Shown here piece after piece: positions 51,430 to 62,100 of a stretch of DNA of 64,000 nucleotides. Position 1 is the first letter of the stretch. Every line of letters begins with the position of its first letter. Location: the NCBI RefSeq assembly GCF_000220395.1, contig NW_004086162.1, positions 1-64,000 on the forward strand, given 5' to 3'. The notes under the pieces were generated by a model. The model was given only the letters and a program-made list of their open reading frames with translations, did not search any database and was not told the DNA's origin. Source of the DNA: Ichthyophthirius multifiliis (Eukaryota > Ciliophora > Oligohymenophorea > Hymenostomatida). A program made the translations under genes and the position numbers.

Positions 51430-52137
51430 ATGGAAAATAATAATTCTTAAACTACCAAAGAACAGTACTAAGAAAAAGAATAAAAGCAAGCCCCTTTTTC
51501 AAAAAACTAATCCCATTCGATCCAAAAGGAGGATTTACATGAACCATTAGCTATTTTAAGGTGTTTAAAAGGCTTAAGAAATGGTGTTTATTATGGATGT
51601 AAAGTTCGTTTTTTTCATGCATTAGTAATGACATTATTATTTAAAGATGGAAAATTGTAAGACAAATTAAAAAGCATAATTTAGCCAACAATAGAACATG
51701 GAAAAAATTTAGGAATTTATGTATTTCTTTATAAATCTATAGTTGAACTATTAAATCATTACAGAGGTAATTAAGATAAGAAGCATAGCCTAATATCTGG
51801 TTTTATAGTTGGTAATTATATTTTTGGACAAAAAACTGCTGTTAATAGTTAAATTGTATTATATTTATTTTCAAGAAATATTTCTGCAGGATGCTAAAAT
51901 TTATAAAAAAAGGGAATTTTACCAAATATAATTTTTTTTCCTTTATTAGCTGCTTTATGCTGGGGAATCGTTATGTATTTGTTTGAAGAAGACAAGAGCA
52001 ATTTATAATAGTCTTTAGTAAATTCAATGGATTTTCTATATAAAGAATCTGAGTAGGATTTAAATCATTGGAGTTAATTAGTTCCTGTTTATATTCCTTT
52101 AGGGGTTTAATAATTTTTAGATCGAATATTTTTATGA
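51430..52137 (+). CDS. PXMP4: peroxisomal membrane protein 4 (PMP24)
   Basis: Complete intronless frame of 235 residues, ATG 51430 to TGA 52135-52137; animal PXMP4 has about 212. After a charged N-terminal ~35 residues the family pattern is continuous: LAILRCLKGLRNGVYYGCKV, RFFHALVMTLLFKDGKLQDK, YVFLYKSIVELL, FGQKTAVNSQIVLYLFSRNI, PLLAALCWGIVMYLFEEDKS and LQQSLVNSMDFLYKESEQ all match PXMP4 in order. It belongs to the Tim17/22/23-like membrane protein superfamily and spans the peroxisome membrane; its transport role is not established. Together with the peroxiredoxin and the FAD oxidase in this window it is the only direct peroxisome marker. Confidence 0.92.
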
Positions 52138-53157
52138 AATAATATAAGATAAAATTGAAAATGATTTTTATGTATTTTTTTTTTTTTTATAAATTTTCAA
52201 TTATAAAATAAATATCTTTATTGTTTAATATTAATTCATGTTTTATATCTATATTATTTTTTTTTTGATTAATTTTTAATATTTTCAAATAATCATATTA
52301 TATATTTATTTTTTAACTATTTGATTAGTTATAAATATATAATTATGTAAAATAATTTATAAATTTTTGATAATATATAATACAAAATATAATTTTTTTT
52401 ATTCTATATTTAATATTATTTAAAGATAAAATTATCTTAGCTTCTTCCATCTCTAAAAATATTTTGGTTTTTATTATTTCTAAATCTAAAATATATTTAA
52501 TTAAAATTATTTAATCACATGATTACAATATATTCCTTTCAATAATAAGAAAAATATTTTATATTTATTTATAGTTTTCTTAGTTTTTAGTTTTTAGTAT
52601 TTTTCTTTTTATTGAAATCATCAATTTCTTATTTATCAAAGAAAGTGTTTTTTTCAATATCATTGTATTTTTTATTTTCATATTTTAAAATCTTAATAAT
52701 TTAATTATATTATATTAAAATAATCTTTATGTTATTTTTTTCTTAAAAGGTTTAAAGTTTTTCGTTTCCTTTCTTTTGTAGTTATTAATTAATTATCTTA
52801 AAAAAACATATTTTTGGCAAAAATAATACATTTTTTTAAGCTTTATAATTTACTAAAATGACAATTAATTTTTTAAACTAAGTCGTGAAAAGAGCATAAT
52901 GAAATTTATATTTATAATATTAAATTTTTTATATTATTTTTTTTTAAGCGTAAAATATTTTTTATATTTTTTAATAAATAAAAAGAATTAATATTTAAGC
53001 TTAAAAATTTATTAATTAACAAGTTAAAACTCATATAGAAAAGCTACGAAATTCATAAGATATATTCTAACCATAAATAAAATAAAAATTCAATTATTAA
53101 ATATTTAGAAATATTTAAATCTTTTTATTATCTGATTTTCTTCATATTTATTTAAAA
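52138..53157. other. AT-rich region with a doubtful minus-strand open frame
   Basis: On the minus strand from about 52900 back past 52140 a frame stays free of TGA and begins MLFSRLSLKNQLSFQQIIKL. Because TGA is rare in 85% A/T DNA, such frames arise by chance. This one overlaps the 3' end of PXMP4 and shows no domain. A neighbouring frame (KKYNDIEKNTFFDKQEIDDF near 52.65 kb) looks more protein-like, so a decayed gene is possible. Not annotated as coding. Confidence 0.3.
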
Positions 53158-53358
53158 TCATATGAATTCATCGAATTTATAATTAACTAAATAACTATGA
53201 TTTTCGGTATATGCACCTTATGGATTCTATCATCTTTCTAGTATTATTACTTATTTTTAGGGATATATTTCTAGTATTGAGACATAAAAATATGATTTTT
53301 CAACAACAATACTTTCATTATCTGTTTTTAAATTTATAATTGTGTTATTATAAACCAT
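53158..53358 (-). pseudogene. relic of the FAD-dependent oxidoreductase N-terminus
   Basis: Minus-strand 66-codon stretch homologous to residues ~13-70 of the intact oxidoreductase at 54481-55668. It reads YPQKQVIILER then TGA then QNPQGAYTENHSYLVNYKFD where the intact gene has YPSKKVIILERGQIPCGAST and AGFLVNYEFDDFI. The glycine codon GGA after LER has become TGA, the G-x-G-x-x-G dinucleotide-binding motif is gone, and the frame ends in TGA where the intact gene continues. No other part of the gene is found beside it. A partial, dead duplicate 1.1 kb downstream of the parent in the same orientation. Confidence 0.7.
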
Positions 53359-54480
53359 CAAATAATATAATTTCAATTAAAATAAATAATAAAATATACA
53401 AATATTTATTTTAATTCTTTATTTAATATATTAAATAAAATATTCATTTCATTTTTTAATAAATACATTTAAAACTAATTATAAACGTATTTATATATAT
53501 AAAAATTTCAAACAAAGATGCTTTTTTGTTTCTTATAGATTTAAAAGTTTATATAAAAAATAATAAAATTAATATTTAATTAGAGACAGAAATAAAAATC
53601 TATTAAAAAAGTATTTATATATAAAAATTCTTTTTATTATATATTTTACTACTTCTTACTAAAATCACATATTTATATATATTAAACTTTTAATTTATAT
53701 TAATTATTTTATTATACAATTCACTTTTTAAATATAAATTTGCTTGAATTTATTTATGGAAACTTATGATAACAAAAACATTTTTATAATTTAAATATGC
53801 TTATTGATTATATCAATTATATATATAATTAATTTTGAGTTTAATTAAAAAATAAATTTTAACATCAAATAAATCATTACTTTATTTAATATAAAAGATT
53901 AGAATATAATTAATAGCTTATTTGTATTTTATCTAAAAGATAATTTATAATTAATTTATAATTATGATTTTCTAATAAATCATTTTTTAAACCAAAAATT
54001 AAAATTAATATAAAGATTTTAAAAAAAATATTAAGAAGGTTTAAATAGAAAAACAATTTTAAATTTCATAATTTTTCTATGATTAATATAATGCAATTTC
54101 GAGTAATAATATAAAAAAACCAAAACATATGAAAGTTTTGTTTTGGTAAATTATAAAGAATTAAACTATATCCAGCTAAATTAAAATAATTTTTTATAAC
54201 TTATTGATAATTTTTTTAGAAATGTTAGAACCTTAGTAATTTGTTTAGATTTTAAAATAAAATAAAATAAAAAGAAAATATATTTTTTATTGTTTTTTTT
54301 GTTTTTTTTTTTTTAAAAAAAACTCAGAACCAATTAAAAAAAAAATGTTATTATCTATTTTTCTTTTTTTTTTTTTTTGGTTTAGTTTTTTTTAAAAAAA
54401 GACAGAAACAATAAAAAAAATTTTAAACAAGTATATTAGAAAAATATATCTATTTTGTTTGTATTAATAATATTTAATTA
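53359..54480. other. AT-rich intergenic region with A/T homopolymer blocks
   Basis: No gene. At about 54280-54420 there are two imperfect copies of a block made of a long T-run, a long A-run and a short mixed sequence (CTCAGAACCAATT in one, GACAGAAACAAT in the other). Confidence 0.5.
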
Positions 54481-55668
54481 TCAAAGTTTTCCAAAATTTT
54501 TAAAAACTAAATCTTTAGTTTCCTATCCAGCTAAGCTTGCCATACACATACCCCACCCACAAAATCTTCCTACGAAAAATACATTTCTATCAATTTTCTA
54601 AATAATATAATCTTTACATTCTATATTTTTTTTAGAAAAACACATAATGCCAGACCAACTAAAATCAACTTCGAAGTCAGTATTCGGTAATATTTATTCC
54701 TTTAAGTAATTCAAAAGTCTATTCTTAATAGCTTCACTGTTCTTAAATTCAGTAGTTTATTCTTCTTCATAAGCATCTAAGAGACCTCCTCCAATTAAAA
54801 TTCTATTATCAAAGACTCGAAAATAATATGAAGTATAGTCCGCACAAAAAAGACCTTTTACCTTTAAATTTTGAATAGGTTTTGTCATAATAATTTAACC
54901 TCTAAGAGGTATCATATCCATATTTTCTTTTATCAAGTTATTTGTAAAGCCATTTGTACAAAGAATTAAATTTTTTGTTTTAAAAATATATTTTTGATTA
55001 TTATCTATAGAGCATTTTACTTCAACTTTCACAATTTCATATCCTTATTATTCATAATTCATTACTTCACAACCAGTTAAATATAAGCCTCCTTTTGTAC
55101 TAACATATTATATTAAAGCCTTTATAGTATCTCCAACATTTATTTGACCGCAAAGTCTATTTTATACTATATATTTAATATTCTATTTATTGAATCCACA
55201 TTCTTCTACTATTTCATTTTTTATAATAAATACATCTTCAGGAAAGTATTTTCTTAAAATATCATTAGATTTTTTTACTAGTTATTTAAGCTAATCAATA
55301 GAAATATTATTAAATTCTTCTCCTAATATATTATAATAGCCATTTTATTAGTAATCTATTTTCTAATGATTTAATCTTTTTTTTAATAATTCTATAGATA
55401 AATTTTTTTTCATAAATTCTTATAAAACAAATTCCTCTCCTTTTTTTTCTAAGCTTTCTATAAAATCATCAAATTCATAATTTACTAAAAATCCTGCATT
55501 TTTAGTTGATGCTCCACATGGTATCTATCCTCTTTCTAATATAATGACCTTTTTAGAAGGATATGTTTCAAGTATAGACGAAGCACAAGAAAGTCCAGCT
55601 ATACCTCCCCCAACTATTATTACATCATGGTTTTCTAAGAAATGTTGTTTATCCCAATAGCTAAACAT
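54481..55668 (-). CDS. FAD-dependent oxidoreductase of the D-amino-acid oxidase family
   Basis: Complete intronless frame of 395 residues, ATG 55668, TGA 54481-54483. The dinucleotide-binding motif VIIVGGGIAGLSCASSI starts at about residue 16, followed by the acidic strand end VIILERGQIPCGASTKNAGF. RGQIIMTKPI and the C-terminal GRFCGWGMCMASLAGQETKD are the later FAD-contacting blocks of the DAO superfamily. Members oxidise amines or amino acids, for example glycine, sarcosine or gamma-glutamylputrescine; the substrate here cannot be told. No peroxisomal SKL-type end (it ends NFGKL) and no signal peptide. A mutated partial duplicate lies downstream at 53158-53358. Confidence 0.88.
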
Positions 55669-57036
55669 TTTAGTTTTTTAATTTTATTAAAAATCTAAAT
55701 ATAAATAATTATTTTATTATTATTATTTTTAATATATAATTTAAAAAAAAGTATCTTAAAAATTAAAAAAAACATTAGCAAATATAAATATAAAAACATT
55801 TGTTTAAATAAAAAACACGAAATAAAAATAGAAAAAATAAAATTGGTAAAATAAAAATTACAATAAATATATAAAATAAAAAATATATCAATGATTTAAT
55901 TATTCAATATAAATTTAATTTATTATTTCCATTTTTTTCATTTCATATATTATCATTATTATTCTTAAAGGACATAACTAAATATTTTTTAAGTCTTTTG
56001 TTTCTTTATTGATAAAAAACTCGCTTTTTAACTCATAAATATATTGAAAGCTTAATTTAGAATTGCATTTATTATATTTAAAAACATGGTTCAAATAATT
56101 ATAAAATCCGTGATAAGAATCGGTTTTTTCATCAATTACTTTCAATCAATTAAAAAGCATTTTCAGTATAATTTCTTTGCCAAATTCTTTACTAATTTCA
56201 TTTAATGTACGCTTGAAATCACAATCAAAGGAATTTTTTAAAATTTATTTATTATGAAGTTGATTTTTTTTTAAATAAATTATTCTCATAAAGAATTTCA
56301 GTAAATTTATTTTTTCAATAATAATTTAATTCAACAAATGATAAGCAATTATATTTTTGAGCAATTTCTGATTATTTTGCTCTATTTAATTTAAGAAAAG
56401 GAAATGAATAATTATCAATTAAGGTTTATATATATCATATCAAAACTTAAATTGAAATAAAACAATTGCTAATTATTAAAGTGTTTAATTTTTTTTTTTT
56501 TTTTTCTATTATTCACAAAAAAGTTATTATAGGGTAAAATACTCAATAATAATTTTAATAAAAATTTAAAATAAGGAAAAATGACTTCCAAAAAATTATA
56601 ATTTTAAATAATTTTTTAAAACAAATAAACAACAAACTTTTACAAAATAATTAATTATATATTGCTTTTATTAAAAGATGATAGTTATTTTCTATGATAA
56701 AAAAATATTTTCTGATGGCAAAATATATTCTTTTAAGACCATTAGATATTTTTTGAAGTTGTTTTCTGATATATAGAGTGGGAAAAAAATATGAAATTAA
56801 GCATAATATGGTTTAAAAGTAATATGTTTATTAATAATTAAACTATAATTAATTAAAACTGTGTTTATAAATAAATAAAAATATTAAAAAAAATTTAAAT
56901 ATTTGTTTAAAAATATGTAAAATTAGTATTATATAATATTTTTAGTGATATAAAAAATAATAAATTTATTAATAATAACAATATTTTTTATTTTAAAATA
57001 GTAAAGATAAACTATAGTTATTATATTAAATATAAA
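55669..57036 (-). pseudogene. broken minus-strand gene (about 55.9-56.8 kb) in AT-rich spacer
   Basis: Coding-like minus-strand sequence with interruptions. A fragment near 56.7 kb (NFKKYLMVLKEYILPSENIF), one near 56.35 kb (QSEIAQKYNCLSFVELNYY, then TGA, then KNKFTEILYENN), and a longer one at 56.2-55.9 kb (CDFKRTLNEISKEFGKEIIL to MLFN, then TGA, then LKVIDEKTDSYHGFYNYLNH and KLSFQYIYELKSEFFINKET). Two in-frame TGAs and at least one shift prevent a continuous protein. The pattern of short helices could be ankyrin-like but is too eroded to name. The remainder of the region, including the 240 bp next to CFAP77, is plain AT spacer. Confidence 0.35.
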
Positions 57037-57367
57037 TCAAAGATTATTGCTAATTCTTTGCACTATATTTAATTTGGATTTAATATTTTTAAATCTTTCT
57101 AATTTATAATCATCTTACTAGCTTTTTAGTTCTGATCTTTTATGATTTTCCTTTAATTATACTTATTTTGATTTGCTTTAAATTGATTTATTTTAAGCTT
57201 ATTATAGTTTTTAATTTTTCTTAATTTTTATAAATATTATATTATATTTATTATTTAATATTATTTTTTACTTATTCATATATATTTTTGTAAAGTTCTA
57301 AATTATATTATTCACCCTCTTTAGCGTATTTAAGTTCTTTATATATTTTATTTCACATATGTATATT

Positions 57368-57408
<41 letters not shown>

Positions 57409-58011
57409 TTATATATTTATTATATTTATTATATTTTTTTTTTTATATAAACCTATAATTTGATTAATTGGGGTTGAAGGTCTTTTATAAATAGATATAT
57501 ATATATATAATATAATTAATTTTATATAAATATTTACCTATTTTTTTTTCCATAACAAAAATCATCTGAAGGTAAATTAAGTTCAATTCCTTTTTTACCT
57601 TTATGTACTTTTTTTTTAATTTCTTGATGTCTATTTATGTATTATTTTATATCCTTATTTTTTTTTAAAAAAACTAATTTAATAATTAATATATATTTTA
57701 CTTTAGGTTATATAATGTTTTCTTTTATACAACTTTTATTTATTCTAATAAAATCTTTTGGTGGTTGTTAATCTTTTGTTTATTCATGATACTACCATGA
57801 CATAATAACTTTTTTTATTTTAAAATAATAATTGTTTTATGGAATAAAAATAACTTTCTTTTGCATTTTATATGTTTTTAGAACGAGACTTTCCATATAC
57901 ATGATTTCCAGAAGGCAAATTATATGTAGATTATTTTGCTTTACCTATTTCACTTTTTTAAAGTAATTTATTATGTTTATTTTATTCTGATGGCAAATAG
58001 GATTATATCAT
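57037..58011 (-). CDS. CFAP77: cilia- and flagella-associated protein 77
   Basis: Six exons, complement(57037-57219, 57272-57336, 57453-57481, 57538-57653, 57702-57808, 57855-58011), give 219 codons with TGA, 218 residues. Order: a N-terminal segment with YNLPSGNHVYGKSRSKNIQN; SWQYHEQTKDQQPPKDFIRI matching the family W..H then P-x-D-F-x-x-L-N region; the basic helix YINRHQEIKKKVHKGKKGIE; and the signature LPSDDFCYGKKNRPSTPI, whose R codon is completed exactly by splicing and which corresponds to the F-x-YG-x-x-x-RPSTPI motif of CFAP77. A basic coiled-coil end follows. CFAP77 is an axonemal doublet-associated protein in ciliates and algae. Intron 4 (57337-57452) carries a (TA)n tract. Head to head with the EF-hand gene, 179 bp apart. 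Confidence 0.82.
57337..57452 (-). repeat. CFAP77 intron with (TA)n microsatellite
   Basis: 116-nt intron with about 28 bp of TA repeats at 57374-57402. The acceptor AAAG is needed because an in-frame TGA lies just upstream of it. Confidence 0.7.
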
Positions 58012-58190
58012 TTTTTTTAATAAAAAATAGTTAATTAATGGTTTTATTATTTAATTTAAATTTATAACTTTTAATGTTTATATATAAGTATTATTATTTA
58101 AAAAAAAAAAAAAAAAATTAATTATAAATTATTTTAAAAAATTAAAGAAATCCAAATAAATATATTTATATACAAAAGAAAAATATAAAA
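58012..58190. promoter_or_regulatory. 179-bp divergent promoter region
   Basis: Separates the start codons of CFAP77 (minus) and the pseudokinase-EF-hand gene (plus). It contains a long A-run (about 58101-58117). Such a short shared region implies a common bidirectional promoter; no specific binding site is recognisable. Confidence 0.55.
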
Positions 58191-59119
58191 ATGATATAAT
58201 AAAAACACATAAATGATTATGAATTTTTAAATTATATAAGTGCAAAAAAAACAGTATTTATATTAAAAGATAAACTATCAAATAAAGAATATGCAGCAAA
58301 AAGAATATAAAACTAAAGCAAATAAGAGCGAGAATAAAAAATATAAATTTTATTAAAATACAAATTTGTAGAAGAAATAGATGAAGATACCGAACTAGAT
58401 TACATATTTGACAGTTACGAAGTTATACGACATAAAATATTTAAATTAATATTTATTTTACATATATGATGATGACTCATGGGATATAATATTATTAATG
58501 GAGCATTTATATATGTCATTAGAAGAAAGCATCTAAAAAAAGCAAAAAATAGAAGATTATTTTTCAATTTCAAGCATAAAAGAACTTGTAAGAAGTTATT
58601 TTGGTGCTCTTTGTTTATTCGAACAAAATTCGTTAACACATATGAATATTAAACCATAAAATATATTATTTTCTACAAAGCAAAATGTATATAAAATAAG
58701 TGATTATGGAATCATGAGTAGCTCTGAAGAAGAAAGGCAGATTTGGGATTCTCCAGAAATACTTTAATATATTATTTAGAATGGATAATTAAATAAAAAT
58801 ACATTGTTTTCAATAAAAAGTGATCTTTTTTCTACTGGGTTAGTAATTATATATGCTGCAACTTTAAAAGAAAAAGAAGATTTGATGTGTTTTAAATTAA
58901 AAAATAGAAACTCAATTTTATAAAAGGAAAATATTTTGAAAGAGATAAAAGATAGGTATGGAGTTGAACTTTATGATTTAATCAATTAAATAGTTGTCTT
59001 AGATGAATAAGATAGAAAATTACCTATTGATCTTAAAAAATATTAAGAAATATTCCTAAAATCGAATTATTAATTTCTAGGTGGAAAAGATGGGAAAGGA
59101 AATGAAGCAAAAAAGCGTA

Positions 59120-59199
<80 letters not shown>

Positions 59200-62100
59200 T
59201 TTTTTTTTTTTACTTTTAGTCGATAAATTACTATGTAGTGAAGTTTTTGCTAGTATTTCAACTAGGATTCAAAACAAGAAATTTTCTCCTGAAAAGTTTT
59301 TTGCTAAATATGACTATAATAAGTTATAAAAAACTATTAATAAAGGCAACTTTTTAAGAGCCCTTAATAATTTAAATATTACCCTTTCTTAATATGAATA
59401 AGAAACTTTGATTGAAACTTTAAAAACCGATATTAATAATATTCTTAGTATTAAAATACGTAAGTTTTTTTTTTTTTTTTTTTTTTAATTGTTTTTTAAA
59501 ATAGTTTTGGAAAGCGAAAATTTATAAGATAATTAAAATTTTGTAAAAAAAAAAAAAATATTAAAAAAATTATAAAAAAAAATAAAAGTAAAATCTATTA
59601 ATAAAATTAAGCGATGAAGAAGAAAAGCAATTTTTAAGTGAAATGATAAATTTGAGTTAGTAATTAAATTCTTAAAATAGAAACTTACTAAAAATCCTCG
59701 AATCATAAGATCATAGCAATTCAGACGTTTTAGAATTAAATTAAATAGTAGAATGCCTAAATTATAATAAGATTTATATTTCTGATGATTTTTAAGATAT
59801 GATAAATAGGAAATATGATATTGAAAAGAATGGAAAAATTCATTATTAACATTTCTTTGACGATTATTTAAATCTTACTTAAGTAACAGATTTAGATATA
59901 TAGAAAATGATTAGATAATGCTTTTAAATAATAAGGGATAAATATATTACTTTAGAACAATTTTTTGAAGAATATGATGCCGATGATAAAAGATATATAA
60001 ATCGCTAATAGTTTTAATAATTTTTAGAAGATTCTTGTTATCCTGTTCCCGAAAAAATAGCAATTAAATTTTATGAAAAAATGGATTTTAATAATACAGG
60101 CAAGTTTTATTTGATGAGCTTTTATAGAGTGTTCGAAAATATCATTGAGGAGATTTTTGTATAAATTTTAAAGGATTTGGTTTCTTAATTAGAGTTATAA
60201 AAAGCAAACCTTTATGAATTATTATCTTATTATTGTTTTTAGTATAATAAAATGGTAAAAATGGAAGAAATTAATAAGGTTTTTTTAGGAATCTATAATG
60301 AAATTACATAAAGAGATATTGCCTTAGTATTTAATATAATGGGAATTCAAAAAACTGAAAACAAATAAATTAATATAGATAAGTTATGTTTGAGCCTTTA
60401 TGAATATGCAGAAGAATAAAGAATTGAGAACCGAGAAGTGTTCTGTAGTAAATAAGGAATACGAGATCTAAAAATAAAAAGAGAACAGTTATAAACTATG
60501 AAAGGAAAAGTGGCTGTTTTAAGTGATTTAGTTGGAGAAAGAATAAAAAAATTCAAAAAAAGAGATGTTTTTGCATTTTTTAATATAGAAGGAAATAAGG
60601 ACCCTTTTATAGATTTTGATTAGTTTTGGTAAAAAATTAGTGTTATAGCGAAAATCAAAGAAGAAGATGCACATTTGCTTTTTAAATAGATTGATAGGTT
60701 AAATTAAAATAGAATTTCTACTTTAAATTTCCTTACTTTTATTAATTATGAAATAGATGTTATTTAAGATTATAAAGTTAAACATATTTAGGGAATCGAT
60801 TGTAGAAAATTTAATAAAGTAATACCTTTTATTAATGATTTAGTGGATTTTATTAAGGAAGAAAATTCTGATTTAAAAGCTGAGAGTTTCTTTTATTAGG
60901 AAAGTGGATAAATGCATATTATTGATTTCTAATATAAATTATAAGACCTCAAAATAAATTTGAATTTCTATAAACAATAAATAGATGAACTTTTAAAAAC
61001 TATAAGCTTCCATCTTGATCCTGTTAATATCAATTCAGAGTTGTTATGTGATTTAATTTAGTTTGTATAGGAAAAAAAAAACTAAGATATTGCTTCTTCC
61101 CTTGTTTTTACTGGAATTAATTACGAAAATATGCCTACTGTTATTGAATGGTTCAGTAACCTTTATAAAACTCTTTAAAAATCCAACTTTACTATACAAA
61201 ACACATTCGAAAGATATGAGGATACACCAAAAGAAATATCACTAAATGTAATAAAAATAAAAAATAGAAATTAAAAATATAAATATATAAATAATATATT
61301 AAGAAATATAAAAAAATAATGTAAATAATATATAAAAAAGTAAATATAGTATATATATATAAAAATAATTTATATGTATTAAATAAAATATATATCAAAT
61401 AAAAAAAATATAGTAAATTTAAAAAAAATAAGGACTTTGAACATGTTTTATTTAATACTTTGAAAATGTAACGAGATTTCAACTATATTTATTTTCTGAA
61501 ATATAACCGGAAAACAACTTAAACTATATCTTTAGAAAAATTAAAATAAGGTCTTTAAAAAGAAGAAACAGCAATTAAAAATTTAAAATAAATTATGGAA
61601 CATGCTCGTTCTTTAGGCATGAATATAGACTAAATATTTAGATAGTTTAACTAAAATTAAGACAGTTTTTTAGACAAAGAAGAGCTAATGAAGTTATTAA
61701 ATATTTTAAATAATTCTGACGATTTAAAAGATTAAGGATTTATTAATTATTTATTTGCAAAAATGGACTCATCGGGGGATGGGTAAATTAGCATGAAAGA
61801 ATTAAAGAGCAATTTGTTAGGTATCGCTGCTGGTAATTTGGAATAGGAGGAAGAAAGTTTCATAATGCCTATTGTAAGGGAAATTTAGGTATAATTATGG
61901 AAAAGAAATATAGTTTTGGAAGATTTTTTTCGAGATGTAGTGAAGGATGAGAAGATTTCGATAAAAAATTTTATGGAAAAAATATAGTATTTGGGTATTG
62001 ATGTGAAAAAGAATTAATTAAAACTGGAAGCATTGTTAAATAAACTTTCAGTCGAAAATAATTTCTTGGTTTTTGGGGAAATTAGGATGCTATTTAAAAA

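Noticed and set aside
52140..52905. Long TGA-free minus-strand frame
   Set aside because: Open frames of this length arise by chance when only TGA stops translation in such AT-rich DNA; it overlaps PXMP4 antisense and lacks a domain.
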